Source of the DNA: Oscillospiraceae bacterium
GTDB taxonomy: Bacteria > Bacillota > Clostridia > Oscillospirales > Oscillospiraceae
Direction of reading: 5' to 3'
DNA length: 63,726 nt
Assembly (NCBI GenBank): GCA_016293865.1
Contig: JAEDDG010000008.1
Location: 1 to 63,726 of the forward strand
The stretch's first letter is position 1, and each line of letters opens with the position of its first letter. Position numbers and translations under genes: made by a program. Under the pieces are notes generated by a model. The model was not told the DNA's origin. It searched no databases and worked only from the letters and a program-made list of their open reading frames with translations. Of the stretch, positions 1 through 8,865 are shown one piece after another.

Positions 1-847
1 CGCCGGAAAACCGGCGCAGTTCCGCCGCTTTTTCGCCGCCCAGCTCCATCCGCGGTCGCAGAGTGCCTGAGGTGATTTTCAGCATGACCCAGCGGGTTCC
101 GTTTTTCTCCCGCCGGACCTGATAGGCTGTTGCGCCGAAAGGGGCGGAGGGGTCGTACTGCGCTGACGCTGTGGCAGCCAGAAAATCCAGCAGGTCCGTG
201 ACGCCGTGATCGTTCAGGGCGCTGCCGGTGAAAACGGGAAAGAGCCTGCGCGCTGAAATCAGCCGTATGCAGGCGGCGGTATAGGCGCCGCTGCCGCAGT
301 CTCCGTTCAGATATGCATCCAGAAAAGCCTCATCCCGTTCAGCAACGGCTTCGGGATCGGGCGGGACACAGTCTTCCGACAGCTGCTGAAGCTGCGCCAG
401 AACGCGTGTGACGTCGGCTCCGGCGCGGTCTGTTTTGTTGATGAACACAGCGGTCGGAACGGCGAGCCGGTCCAGGCATTCCCAGATTTCCCGCGTGTGG
501 CCCTGAACACCCTCCACGGCGGAGACCACAAGCACCGCGCGGTCCAGAACGCACAATGTGCGCTCCATCTCCGGGGCAAAGTCCGTGTGGCCCGGCGTGT
601 CGATCAGATGGAAGCAGACGTCAAGCCACCGGAAGTCAGCCTGCGCGGCGTGGATTGTGATGCCTCTGGCCCGCTCAGCACTGCCGTAGTCCAGACAGGC
701 GGTTCCGTAGTCGACGCGGCCGGCTGTGCGCAGGACGCCGCCATGCAGCAGCATCATTTCTGAAAGAGTGGTTTTCCCGGCGTCCACATGGGCCAACAGA
801 CCGATGCAGAGATGCTTCTGCGCCCCGGAATTCTGCTGTCCACCCAT
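1..847 (-). CDS. TetM-like translational GTPase (3' end outside window)
   Basis: Only the first 282 codons lie in the window; the frame is open to position 1. The N-terminus has a P-loop AHVDAGKTT, a switch II DTPGHTDF and an NKTD guanine-specificity motif, the order of the EF-G superfamily. The stretch around GLLAHVDAGKTTLSE and the ARGITI motif resemble ribosomal-protection proteins (TetM/TetO/TetW) more than canonical EF-G. Such proteins act on the ribosome, and the resistance members release tetracycline; many clostridial relatives are uncharacterised, so drug resistance is not shown here. The start is the ATG at 845-847, with AGGAGG (complement of 856-861) eight bases upstream. That ribosome-binding site is inside the hairpin at 854-904, suggesting conditional expression. 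It follows the pilus sortase by 93 bp on the same strand. Confidence 0.85.
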   Translation of the reverse strand, partial: MGGQQNSGAQKHLCIGLLAHVDAGKTTLSEMMLLHGGVLRTAGRVDYGTACLDYGSAERARGITIHAAQADFRWLDVCFHLIDTPGHTDFAPEMERTLCVLDRAVLVVSAVEGVQGHTREIWECLDRLAVPTAVFINKTDRAGADVTRVLAQLQQLSEDCVPPDPEAVAERDEAFLDAYLNGDCGSGAYTAACIRLISARRLFPVFTGSALNDHGVTDLLDFLAATASAQYDPSAPFGATAYQVRREKNGTRWVMLKITSGTLRPRMELGGEKAAELRRFSG

Positions 848-853
848 ATAAAA

Positions 854-904
854 CGCCTCCTCTTATGACTGTAAGTATGACTTACTATACCATAAGAGAA
901 GGCG
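854..904 (-). promoter_or_regulatory. Nested hairpin: likely terminator and RBS-sequestering element
   Basis: Read on the minus strand, 904-891 pairs with 867-854 over 14 bp with a single G-U. An inner 6-bp stem (885-880 with 876-871, GTAAGT/ACTTAC) sits in the loop. The 3' arm contains the AGGAGG of the TetM-like gene, and the stem is followed directly by TTTTATATG, where the ATG is the start codon. The structure could terminate the pilus operon and hide the ribosome-binding site. The pairing is seen in the sequence; the function is inferred. Confidence 0.7.
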
Positions 905-940
905 ATCGTCGATATCATGCGGCAGTTTTCACTGTAAAAA

Positions 941-1573
941 TCATGCGGATTTCAACGTACACCGGACAGCTACCCGGAACTGACCGCCGATTGTGCAGGT
1001 GAACAAGGTCAGATCCCAGCCGTCGGTCATCCCGTCCACGTCGTCCGGATTCAGAACCTCGGTCAGGGAGACCTGATAGAGAAATACATTTCCGTCCATG
1101 TCGGTCAGAACGACTTCGTCGCCGGTCTGAAGGTCTTTCAGAGCGCCGAAGTGCGACGGGTAGTTATGGGCGGCAATGACCAGATTGTTGGAATATGCAC
1201 TGCCGCAGTAGCGGCACGGCGCGGTTTTCAGGCGGGGATAGCTCCACTGGCTGATGACCGGCAGCTCCAGGCCGAGGGCGGGAATCTGCAAAATGGCGAC
1301 ATATTCCTCCCCGTCGATGGTTTGAACAGGCATCTCCATGTCCGGATTGAGAACATAGTCCGGAATTTCGGTTTCGCCGGCCGGCGGGGGCTCACTGGCT
1401 CCGGACGGGACGGTTTCGACTGCAGGGAGCAGCGTTTCCAGCTGCTGCAGCGCCTGCCCGGCACTGCGCTGCGCGCGCCATCCGTCATACAGATTGTAAA
1501 CCGTGAGGAAAAGAGCTGCTGCAAGCAGCAGGAGCCCGATCTTCAGCAGCAGCGCGCCCCGTTTATTTCTCAT
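941..1573 (-). CDS. Sortase, second enzyme of the pilus operon
   Basis: This 210-residue protein has an N-terminal membrane helix (about residues 8-27), a spacer rich in Pro/Glu, and a sortase fold core. Catalytic residues can be assigned: His136 in AAHNYPSHFG, Cys193 in LTLFTC and Arg200 in GGQFR. It lacks the C-terminal membrane segment of class C polymerases. It is therefore more likely a class D/E-like or anchoring sortase that attaches the finished pilus or the minor pilin to the peptidoglycan. The start overlaps the minor pilin gene by 11 bp, so the two are translationally linked. The exact sortase class is uncertain. Confidence 0.85.
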   Translation of the reverse strand: MRNKRGALLLKIGLLLLAAALFLTVYNLYDGWRAQRSAGQALQQLETLLPAVETVPSGASEPPPAGETEIPDYVLNPDMEMPVQTIDGEEYVAILQIPALGLELPVISQWSYPRLKTAPCRYCGSAYSNNLVIAAHNYPSHFGALKDLQTGDEVVLTDMDGNVFLYQVSLTEVLNPDDVDGMTDGWDLTLFTCTIGGQFRVAVRCTLKSA

Positions 1574-2528
1574 GGTCTCTGCCTCTGCGCCGGATCAGGC
1601 TGACTGCAATCAGGAGCATTCCGAGCGCGGTAAAAACGGGAACAGGCCACCAGAGCTGACCGGTCTGCGGAAGTCCCGGCTCTGACGGCTGATCGGGAAC
1701 CGGCGGCAGATCATGCTGCGTATGCGTGTTGGTAATGACAAAGGTGATGCCCTCCTGCGTGATCCTGACGGTATATCCCTCCGGCACCTGCTCAACCACA
1801 GTCCACTGGCTGCTGCCGTCCAGATCTGTCCAGGTGTACCGCCAGCCGTTTTCATCACTGAGGACAACCGTATCATAGACAACGCCGTCCCGGAGAAGCT
1901 GAACGGTGATTTCCCGCGGGCGCAGCTGTTCATTTCCGCCGTCATCCCAGACTTTCAGGACCTTGCGCGTCACGTCTTCTGTTTCTTCGTCCGGATCCCT
2001 GCCGTGCTTTGCATCGGCAGTCACGGTATAATTCCATTGGCCGCCTTCACCGTCGGATCCCGGGAGCATGATCAGAAAGGGCGCGGCGGTGTAGCGATAG
2101 CCGTCCTGCACACGCACATGGCCCAGAACGAGATACAGGCCGGGCGTCAGACTGGCCGGCTGATTCGGAAAGGATACAAGACCCTGTTCGTCTGTTTGTC
2201 CGCTGTCCGCAGGGGAAAGCAGATCCCGGAGAACGCAGCCCTCCAGCGTGAAGGCCAGAGCTCTCCATGCGCCGTCGTCCATATCTGCCAGGGATATGCC
2301 GTAACGCGCAAAATTGTCTGTAAGCGTCAGTGTGCCGTCTGCATCGGAATCTGCCACCAGATAGATGTCGAACTGCTCGCCGCACAGGGGCGTTTCACCG
2401 TCCCGGGCAGAAACTGTCAGTTTGATTTCGCGCGCCGGATCTATGCGGTCAGCAGCCAGCGCGTGCGCGGGCAGAAGCAGAATCACGGCCAGCAGAACCG
2501 GCAGGAATGCGCGCAGGCGTTTATTCAT
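1563..2528 (-). CDS. LPQTG-anchored minor pilin / Cna-B type surface protein
   Basis: This is a 321-residue secreted protein: a signal peptide (MNKRLRAFLPVLLAV, Ala-rich end), two beta-rich domains, then LPQTG followed by a hydrophobic helix and an RRRGRD positive tail. The second domain (about residues 180-275) has the KVWDDGGNEQLRPREI and VVEQVPEGY features of a Cna B-type or SpaA isopeptide domain. ATG 2526-2528 was chosen because GGAGGTG lies eight bases upstream; the longer reading starting at 2543 lacks a comparable site. The gene overlaps the upstream class C sortase by 8 bp. Its small size and position next to sortases suggest a basal or minor pilin that caps or anchors the fibre. Confidence 0.85.
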   Translation of the reverse strand: MNKRLRAFLPVLLAVILLLPAHALAADRIDPAREIKLTVSARDGETPLCGEQFDIYLVADSDADGTLTLTDNFARYGISLADMDDGAWRALAFTLEGCVLRDLLSPADSGQTDEQGLVSFPNQPASLTPGLYLVLGHVRVQDGYRYTAAPFLIMLPGSDGEGGQWNYTVTADAKHGRDPDEETEDVTRKVLKVWDDGGNEQLRPREITVQLLRDGVVYDTVVLSDENGWRYTWTDLDGSSQWTVVEQVPEGYTVRITQEGITFVITNTHTQHDLPPVPDQPSEPGLPQTGQLWWPVPVFTALGMLLIAVSLIRRRGRDHEK

Positions 2529-3366
2529 CGTTGACACCTCCATGTTTCTTCGCCGGCCGTCTGAACGGCAGAAGAATGATCAAAAGCAGCAGAATCGGAA
2601 TGGCGACGATCGGGGCAATCAGAAGGGGGTTAATCTGCACGGCTTCCGCTGTGACCCGGATGCTTTGTGTTTCCTCCGGGGTTTCAACCCGGTGCCCGCG
2701 GACAAGCAGCCTGTGGGAATTGATGCCGTAAGGCGTGCAGGTCACCAGTGTGCAGTAATCCTGCCCCTTTTCAATCTGTAAAGCGTCAGTGTCTCCGGGT
2801 TCCACAATCAGGATCTGATCCACTTCGTAGGTCAGCACATCGTCCAGAACGCGGAGCATAAAAAGATCACCTTCCGAGAGCTTGTCCAGGTCTGTAAACA
2901 GCTGGGCGCTGGGCAGCCCCCTGTGTCCGGAAAGGACGCAGTGAGAGTTTTCTCCGCCCACAGGCAGGCTGGTCCACTCCAGATGGCCGATGGCAATCTG
3001 GAGGACGGCTTCATCCGTGCCGTGATAAATGGGCAGCGTGCAGTGAATGGCGGGGATCTCAATATAACCCATGATGCCGAGACCGGCGACGTCCAGCAGC
3101 TGTTCATATTCTTCCTGCTGTGTGTCAGTCAGGAAATACGAGGGAGCCGCCTGTTCGGCCAGAGATTCGTTATAGGCTTCAGCAGCCGCCCGCAACCGGG
3201 CACACTGTTCTTCGTCCAGAGCCGCCACCTCTTCCGTGTAGCCGGCGATTGCGCGGGACTGGTGGATGGAGTTCCAGTAGTTGCTGACAGTCGGATACAG
3301 CAGTAAGGACAGCCCTGCAAGCAGGACCAGCAACAGAAGCAGAGATGTCAGTTTGCGTTTCTTCAT
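2521..3366 (-). CDS. srtC: Class C (pilin-polymerising) sortase
   Basis: The 281-residue protein has membrane helices at both ends (about residues 7-25 and 252-268), the topology of class C sortases. The active site is His148 (LSGHRG), Cys210 (TLVTCTPYG) and Arg219 (NSHRLLVRGHR), nearly identical to the family consensus. It should link pilin subunits through the Lys of one and the Thr of the LPETG motif of the next. I see no clear DPF/DPW lid motif in the expected N-terminal region. It lies between major and minor pilin genes in a single-direction operon and is separated from the major pilin by a strong hairpin (3391-3417). Confidence 0.93.
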   Translation of the reverse strand: MKKRKLTSLLLLLVLLAGLSLLLYPTVSNYWNSIHQSRAIAGYTEEVAALDEEQCARLRAAAEAYNESLAEQAAPSYFLTDTQQEEYEQLLDVAGLGIMGYIEIPAIHCTLPIYHGTDEAVLQIAIGHLEWTSLPVGGENSHCVLSGHRGLPSAQLFTDLDKLSEGDLFMLRVLDDVLTYEVDQILIVEPGDTDALQIEKGQDYCTLVTCTPYGINSHRLLVRGHRVETPEETQSIRVTAEAVQINPLLIAPIVAIPILLLLIILLPFRRPAKKHGGVNDE

Positions 3367-3390
3367 GCGAGGGTTCTCCTTACAGCTGCC

Positions 3391-3417
3391 GGCCGGGGAG
3401 GGGAGTCCTCCCCGGCC
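3391..3417 (-). other. Strong hairpin between major pilin and sortase genes
   Basis: GGCCGGGGAGG (3391-3401) pairs perfectly with CCTCCCCGGCC (3407-3417) over 11 bp around a 5-base loop. No U-tract follows on the minus strand, so a full terminator is unlikely. Its position just behind the pilin stop fits an mRNA-stabilising or partially terminating element that gives more pilin than sortase. Confidence 0.55.
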
Positions 3418-3455
3418 GCAAAAGTATGGATATCAGGGACCGGGATACTTAAAGA

Positions 3456-4967
3456 TCAGTCCTTTGTATGCATACGCCGTCTTGTGATCAGCAGGACAGC
3501 CGCGCCGAGGAGCAGCACGCTGCCGAGAATGTAGAAAATGGTTGTACCGGTTCCGCCGGTTTCCGGCAGGGTGGAGCCGGCGTTGTTGATCACTTTGGCC
3601 GTCAGAGAGCCTTCGGAAAGGTTGGACGTGAAGGTCAGATCACCGGTAGCCGCCTCGCCTGTGAGGGCGGTCAGGGTGGGAACATCGGCCAGTTCATCAT
3701 GCGTTGCAGCGACAGTGAATTCAATGGGATCAATCGTGTTGTAGCCGTTGGGAGTCGTCGTTTCTGTCAGCTTATAGGTGCCGTCATCCAGACCGGTAAA
3801 CGTAAAGGAGGAGACGGGATTCTGCGCGTCAACCGTAAACGCCTTGACCTGGACCCAGGTGTCTTCCGCGCCGTCGCCCTTGATCAGTTTCTCCAGCTTG
3901 AAGGCGGCGCCGTTCAGCGCAATATACTCTTCGGAGCCTTCAACAGCGGCGTCATAATCCGGATTCTTTGTGATTTTATCGATGATGGTTTTGTAAGTAA
4001 AGACAATGACAATATCCTTGGGCGTTTTGCCGGTTTCGCTGCCCTGGGCGTCATTCGGGTTGTTGGAGTATTCCAGATACATTTCGTTCCGGTTTCCCTG
4101 AGCGCCATGGATGGCGCCGGTGTTCAGCGTGGACGTGTACTCCACGGTGATCACAGAACCGGCGTGTACGGACGCAATCTGCTTCAGATCCGTAAAGATC
4201 ACGTCGAATGTGTCGCCGTCAGCAGCAGGGCTCTGGACGGTGTAGCCCTCGGTGATCGGGGTCCCGTCCACATAAACCTTGACTGAGCCGGCGTTAAAGG
4301 TCAGGCCGGCGGCCTCCTGATCATGGAAGATGAACTGATAAACTTTATAAGCGTCATAGTTGGAGGCAACAGTGCCCTTGAGCTGGAAGGGAACGGCATC
4401 GCCGATGTCATAGTCCGCGGAATCCTGCCAGCTGCTGGCAGCGCCGGTTGAATCGTTGATGTCCTTGACCTTCTTTTCACGTGAAGGCACGGCCGCCTTG
4501 GGTGTGATGTCGACGTTACCGACAACTTTGACAAGATAGGTGGTGTAGCTGTCGTTTTCGCCGGCCAGCGCGCGGTCCACATCCTTGATCAGATAGTAGC
4601 CCGCGGGAACGTCGGTCAGGCTTGCGCCGCTGGCAACGGTATTGTAAGGCGCGCTTTCAAGATCCACATACCGGGAGATCACGTCCAGCTTGGCGGAATC
4701 CGTCCCGGTTGCCGCTTCCAGCTCTGCCAGAACCGTGTTCGGGACGGGGGTGTTCACAGTGCCGGTGCCGTTCTGTCCCCATTTGATATTGGACAAAACG
4801 CCCTGGTACAAGTCGCCGGTGAAGATCTGGTAGATCTCATACGTGTGGCCGTTGTCCGGTGCGGTAATGGTGAATGCGGTTTCTCCGTCAGCAAACGCGG
4901 TGACTGACAAAGCGAAGAGCATAACCACCGCCAGAAGGATGCTGGCAAATCTTTTTGCGTGTTTCAT
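3456..4967 (-). CDS. Major pilin, LPETG-anchored, isopeptide-forming fimbrial protein
   Basis: The protein has 503 residues. It starts with a signal peptide ending near AFADGE, has three successive beta domains, an E-box (GTYKLTETTTPNGY) in the last one, then LPETGGTGTT, a hydrophobic helix and the tail RRRMHTKD. The SREKKVKDINDS stretch (about residue 160) is typical of the Lys donor of an intramolecular isopeptide bond in streptococcal and clostridial backbone pilins. The order pilin then class C sortase marks it as the polymerised shaft subunit. The ribosome-binding site AAAGGAAG lies upstream of ATG 4965-4967. The tip adhesin gene ends 31 bp before this start. Confidence 0.92.
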   Translation of the reverse strand: MKHAKRFASILLAVVMLFALSVTAFADGETAFTITAPDNGHTYEIYQIFTGDLYQGVLSNIKWGQNGTGTVNTPVPNTVLAELEAATGTDSAKLDVISRYVDLESAPYNTVASGASLTDVPAGYYLIKDVDRALAGENDSYTTYLVKVVGNVDITPKAAVPSREKKVKDINDSTGAASSWQDSADYDIGDAVPFQLKGTVASNYDAYKVYQFIFHDQEAAGLTFNAGSVKVYVDGTPITEGYTVQSPAADGDTFDVIFTDLKQIASVHAGSVITVEYTSTLNTGAIHGAQGNRNEMYLEYSNNPNDAQGSETGKTPKDIVIVFTYKTIIDKITKNPDYDAAVEGSEEYIALNGAAFKLEKLIKGDGAEDTWVQVKAFTVDAQNPVSSFTFTGLDDGTYKLTETTTPNGYNTIDPIEFTVAATHDELADVPTLTALTGEAATGDLTFTSNLSEGSLTAKVINNAGSTLPETGGTGTTIFYILGSVLLLGAAVLLITRRRMHTKD

Positions 4968-4998
4968 CGTTTATCTTCCTTTCAAATTGTTGATTGAG

Positions 4999-7900
4999 TC
5001 AATGACGGCGCAGGGGACGGCTTGCAGTCCGTTTGCGCCTGATGCGGCAATAAAACAGGAGAATACCTGATCCCGCTGTCAGAAGCAGTCCTCCTGTTGT
5101 ATACAGGTCAGTTCCGGTCCCGCCGGTTGCAGGCAGCTCGTAGGAACCGGGTTGGTTGACGATGGGAATGGCGCCGACGGAGTCTCCCGGAAGACGCATG
5201 ATGCCGGGATATAACCCGCTTTCAGTCAGCGCGCTGCATTTTGCGCAGCTTTCCGCCTCATCGCAGAAGAAAATCCAGTGCTTTTCCGTGTCGAGCCGGT
5301 AGTGCTCGGGGGCGGTGATTTCCTGGACGTAATAGGGAACATGGTCCCGCAGGATGATGCCCAAAGTCACGTTTGTTGAAAACGGCAGTTTCCCGTTTTC
5401 ATCGGTAACCCCGGAGCAGATCAGGCCGCCGGTTTCCGTATAGAGACCGAACTCGGCGCCGGCCAGGGTACTGCCGGTATCCGCTGCTGTTTTGACAATT
5501 TCCACTGTGTACCTTTTGCCGGTGGCACTGATATCCGTATAGATTTTCTCTCCGCTGCCGCTGGAAATGGTTTTGCCCAGCAGCGTAATGGATGCGGAGT
5601 TGGAATACCGGATGCTTTCCGCTGCGCCGGTTGGGATCACGAGCGTTGCATCGTAATACAGGGTGTATTCAACCGCTCCCGGGGATTGAATCACGATGTC
5701 CAGCACATGTACGGGCTTTCCGGTGGTGTCATCCACAACGCTGCCGCTGCCGTCGTACGTGATCGTATAATCCTCACCGGCGGCAAGCTGCCGGATCTCC
5801 CCGTCCGCGTCTTCCTCGGTGATCACAAGCGAGCCGCTGATGTAAACCAGCGTATCCGACATGACATCGTGAATGGTCAGCGGTCCGCCGCCGGTCAGAT
5901 CCAGCTTGGCCTCATTGACGGTGATTGTATATTTGGCTGTGTAGCCGTTGTAATCCTGCGTCAGTTCCTTTTTGAACAGGCTCGGAATCGGAAGCGTTAC
6001 GGTTTTGTCATCCAGGCGCACATTTTTCCACTGGTTGTTTTCATCGCGCTGCTGCTGATCCAGCTCCACATAGTTGCTCAAAATGGCGCCTGTTCCGCCG
6101 TAGTCCTCCAGAAGCTCCATAGCCTCCGTTTCATACTGGAATGTAAAGGTTATATCCTCCGTTGGAGTCCAGCATTTGCAGAAACCGTTTGAACGTCTGT
6201 CCGCACAGTAGCCGTCGGACCAGTTTGGACAGTTGTCTTCCGTACACTGGCACCGGCAGTAGAAATCAATTTCCCGTCCGCAATAAATGCCGTTGCCGTC
6301 CACATCCTCGCTCCAGGAACAACGCCAGCAGAAGGGATCATCTGCTGTCGCATTTTCGTATTTGGGGACGGAATAGGTCTGACCGTTGTAAACGGCAGTA
6401 ACCGTCGCGTTGTTCAGCTGATTGGTTATATAGCCCAGGTCGCTTCCGTTGATGTCGTCGATTTCCATCCAGTCCCAGAGGTGCCAGAAGTATTCGGCAA
6501 GCTGTCCCTCCTGCCTCCCGGGGATGGTTGCGGAGATGGTCCAGAGGTATTTGCCGCCGTTTTCATCGCCCTGGAAGACGCCGTCCTTCACAACTCCGGC
6601 GGTCGAATCGCCTTTCTGCCGCTGCGCCCATCCCTCGGCGCTGGCGCCGTCAATCTGCACGGTGTTGCGGTAGACCACATAGCCCTGGGCCTGTGTGTCG
6701 CAGGCTGTACTGGTATACATAATATAGTAGATCCAGTTTTCGTTGCCTGCGCTGGCCTGTCCGCCGCACCAATCACAGAGAAAACTCTCCGGGAAAGTGT
6801 AGCTCCAGCCTGTTTCAGTCCAGATCAGATTCGGATCGCCAGGATAAACAATCCACTTGTGCCATGAAATGCATTCACCCTGCTCATCATACTCGTACGC
6901 TTCAATGCGGATGCCGGCAGCCATATCGCTTTCCGTGTATTTGTGCGTGACGCCGTTTTGCGTGTAAACCGTGTCGGTGAGGGTGCTCCCAATAATGTGC
7001 GAGCCGGAATTGCCGATCAATTCAAGTTCCCAATAGATTTTTTCCGGATCGGCATTTTCAATTTTGCTTGGATTCCGCGCCCACTTGCTGAGTTCCGTGA
7101 CCTTCTCTTCCTCCGGAGGCTTGACCACAATGACGGAAATCTGGCCGTCAAAATCAATGGGATATTCTGTTTCGGAAAAAGTGACGCCCATGACGGCGCT
7201 GATGACAAGATCGGTATAGTTGGCGGCATTTTTATTGAAAACCATGGTGATCAGGCCGCTGCTGTCAACTGACCAGGTGCCGATGTCCGTGCCGTTGAGA
7301 GAAAACTGTCCGCTGCCGCCCTGTACTGTAAGGCCTGCCGGCAGACTGTATTCGTATGTACCCTGCCGGATACCGTTCGGCAGGCTGATGCCCAGCGAAA
7401 GCTTGTAGGTTTCTCCCTCAGCTGCGATATAGTTGCCGTCGCTGTCTTTCGGCAGTTCCTGGTTGTCTGCATCAGTCAGCGTGATGAAAAGCGTTCCGCC
7501 GTTGCTTTCAACATAGTCCTTCAGCTGCTGTGCGGCGGCTCTGCTGACCGCCAGCTGAGCTGCGCGGGGGGAAGCGGTGCCCGGCGCCAGTGTCTGTTTC
7601 TGCCGGGCGGTGACTGTAAACACGGGGCCGTTGGAGATGTCCGCAGAGCGTATGTCGGAAGATACGCCGGCGTCTTCTGTGTAGCATGCATCCGTGTGCT
7701 GATGTTCTTCTTTTCCGCAGATCAGCACGGGGTCGGTTTCGGCTTCGACCTGTTCAAAGCAGCTGCTGTCGTGCACATGCTCCAGGACCTGGAGACTGCC
7801 GCAGATCAGATTGCCGCTGCTGTCGAAGCACGCCTGTGTATGTGTGTGAAGGGAGACGCCTTCTGCCGATGCATCAGTTTCCGGCAGCGGACAGATCAGG

Positions 7901-8259
7901 CCGCCGTCCGCGTCATAACAGGAGGAATCGTGCGTGTGTACGACAAAATCCGCATATCCGCAGATCAGTTCGTGGTTGCCGTCATAGCAGGCGTCGGTGT
8001 GCTGGTGGATGCCGAGCCGTTCAGTGGAGCAGACCAGCACGTCCTGAGCGGCCGGAGCGCCCTGGGCGTAGCATGTTTCGTCGTGGGTATGCTCTTCCAG
8101 CCCGCATACAGGCGCGCGCTCCAGTGTGACTGCCGGAAGAATCAGCGCATAAACCGTACACAATGCAGCAGCACAGCCCAGGAAAAGATTGATGATCCCG
8201 GACCATGTTCGCTGCTTTTTTATTCGCTTTTTCGGTTTGCGGATCAGTTTGCGCGCCAT
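4999..8259 (-). CDS. Giant LPATG tip adhesin with Cys/His repeats
   Basis: The protein has 1,086 residues. A basic N-terminus leads into one hydrophobic segment (about 22-44) ending LILPAVTLE. Residues about 50-215 hold roughly six repeats of a Cys/His pattern, for example GLEEHTHDETCY and CGKEEHQHTDACY. A large beta-rich region follows; residues about 640-700 contain ten cysteines (FCWRC, YCRCQC, FCKCW). A SpaA-like domain near the C-terminus has the E-box YYVQEITAPEHY, and the anchor is LPATGGTGTD plus helix plus basic tail. Such Cys/His repeat heads recur in clostridial surface proteins, but their role is not established. Size and order fit a tip adhesin. GGAGG lies upstream of the ATG. 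Confidence 0.88.
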   Translation of the reverse strand: MARKLIRKPKKRIKKQRTWSGIINLFLGCAAALCTVYALILPAVTLERAPVCGLEEHTHDETCYAQGAPAAQDVLVCSTERLGIHQHTDACYDGNHELICGYADFVVHTHDSSCYDADGGLICPLPETDASAEGVSLHTHTQACFDSSGNLICGSLQVLEHVHDSSCFEQVEAETDPVLICGKEEHQHTDACYTEDAGVSSDIRSADISNGPVFTVTARQKQTLAPGTASPRAAQLAVSRAAAQQLKDYVESNGGTLFITLTDADNQELPKDSDGNYIAAEGETYKLSLGISLPNGIRQGTYEYSLPAGLTVQGGSGQFSLNGTDIGTWSVDSSGLITMVFNKNAANYTDLVISAVMGVTFSETEYPIDFDGQISVIVVKPPEEEKVTELSKWARNPSKIENADPEKIYWELELIGNSGSHIIGSTLTDTVYTQNGVTHKYTESDMAAGIRIEAYEYDEQGECISWHKWIVYPGDPNLIWTETGWSYTFPESFLCDWCGGQASAGNENWIYYIMYTSTACDTQAQGYVVYRNTVQIDGASAEGWAQRQKGDSTAGVVKDGVFQGDENGGKYLWTISATIPGRQEGQLAEYFWHLWDWMEIDDINGSDLGYITNQLNNATVTAVYNGQTYSVPKYENATADDPFCWRCSWSEDVDGNGIYCGREIDFYCRCQCTEDNCPNWSDGYCADRRSNGFCKCWTPTEDITFTFQYETEAMELLEDYGGTGAILSNYVELDQQQRDENNQWKNVRLDDKTVTLPIPSLFKKELTQDYNGYTAKYTITVNEAKLDLTGGGPLTIHDVMSDTLVYISGSLVITEEDADGEIRQLAAGEDYTITYDGSGSVVDDTTGKPVHVLDIVIQSPGAVEYTLYYDATLVIPTGAAESIRYSNSASITLLGKTISSGSGEKIYTDISATGKRYTVEIVKTAADTGSTLAGAEFGLYTETGGLICSGVTDENGKLPFSTNVTLGIILRDHVPYYVQEITAPEHYRLDTEKHWIFFCDEAESCAKCSALTESGLYPGIMRLPGDSVGAIPIVNQPGSYELPATGGTGTDLYTTGGLLLTAGSGILLFYCRIRRKRTASRPLRRH

Positions 8260-8280
8260 GATGTGCCTCCAGCAAATGGC

Positions 8281-8865
8281 CTAATCAATTCTGCCGAAAT
8301 CAGAAAACGGCCATACACATAACCAGATTTTTCCTGCGATCTGTTCTCCTGCAATGCAGCCGACTGCCGAGTTCCGGCTGTCAACAGAAGTTGCCCTGTT
8401 GTCTCCCAACAGGAAATAACGGGATTCCGGTACCTGATACGGGTATTCAAGATCGCTTTCACCGGCGGTCTTTTCCGTCAGGTAAGGCTCGTCCTGTTCT
8501 TCGCCGTTGACCAGAACGGTGCCGTCCGCACGGATGTCGACCCAGTCGCCGGGACCGGCGACCACACGCTTGACAAGCAGCTTGTTGCCAATGTAAAACG
8601 CGGCCAGATCACCCTGCCCGAACTCGGATGTTTTGACGGCAACGACGATCTGTCCTTCCTCCAGCGTGGGGGTCATGGAGGAGCCGTAAATCTGAAGGAC
8701 CGGCATCCACAGCGTTGCAATCAGAACCGCAAGGGCTGCCACGACCACCAGCGTACAGACGGTGTTCCACAGAATGTTTCTGTATCGCGATTTGTATCGT
8801 TCCCGCTTCAGCTCGGCTTTCAGCAGGCTGATATCCGGAATCTCTTTTTTTGCATTTTGCTTCAT
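8281..8865 (-). CDS. lepB: Signal peptidase I, pilus-operon copy
   Basis: The 194-residue protein has one membrane helix (about 34-54) followed by the catalytic box YGSSMTPTL with Ser63 as nucleophile. Lys99 in LLVKRVVAGPGD is the general base, and the C-terminal GDNRATSVDSRN box is complete. It cleaves signal peptides outside the membrane. Its place between a coiled-coil gene and the tip adhesin suggests processing of the pilus subunits, whose N-termini are unusual (LILPAVTLE). In sortase loci of other Gram-positive bacteria, SipA-type peptidases can also act in pilus assembly. The start overlaps the upstream gene's stop (ATGA). Confidence 0.92.
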   Translation of the reverse strand: MKQNAKKEIPDISLLKAELKRERYKSRYRNILWNTVCTLVVVAALAVLIATLWMPVLQIYGSSMTPTLEEGQIVVAVKTSEFGQGDLAAFYIGNKLLVKRVVAGPGDWVDIRADGTVLVNGEEQDEPYLTEKTAGESDLEYPYQVPESRYFLLGDNRATSVDSRNSAVGCIAGEQIAGKIWLCVWPFSDFGRID

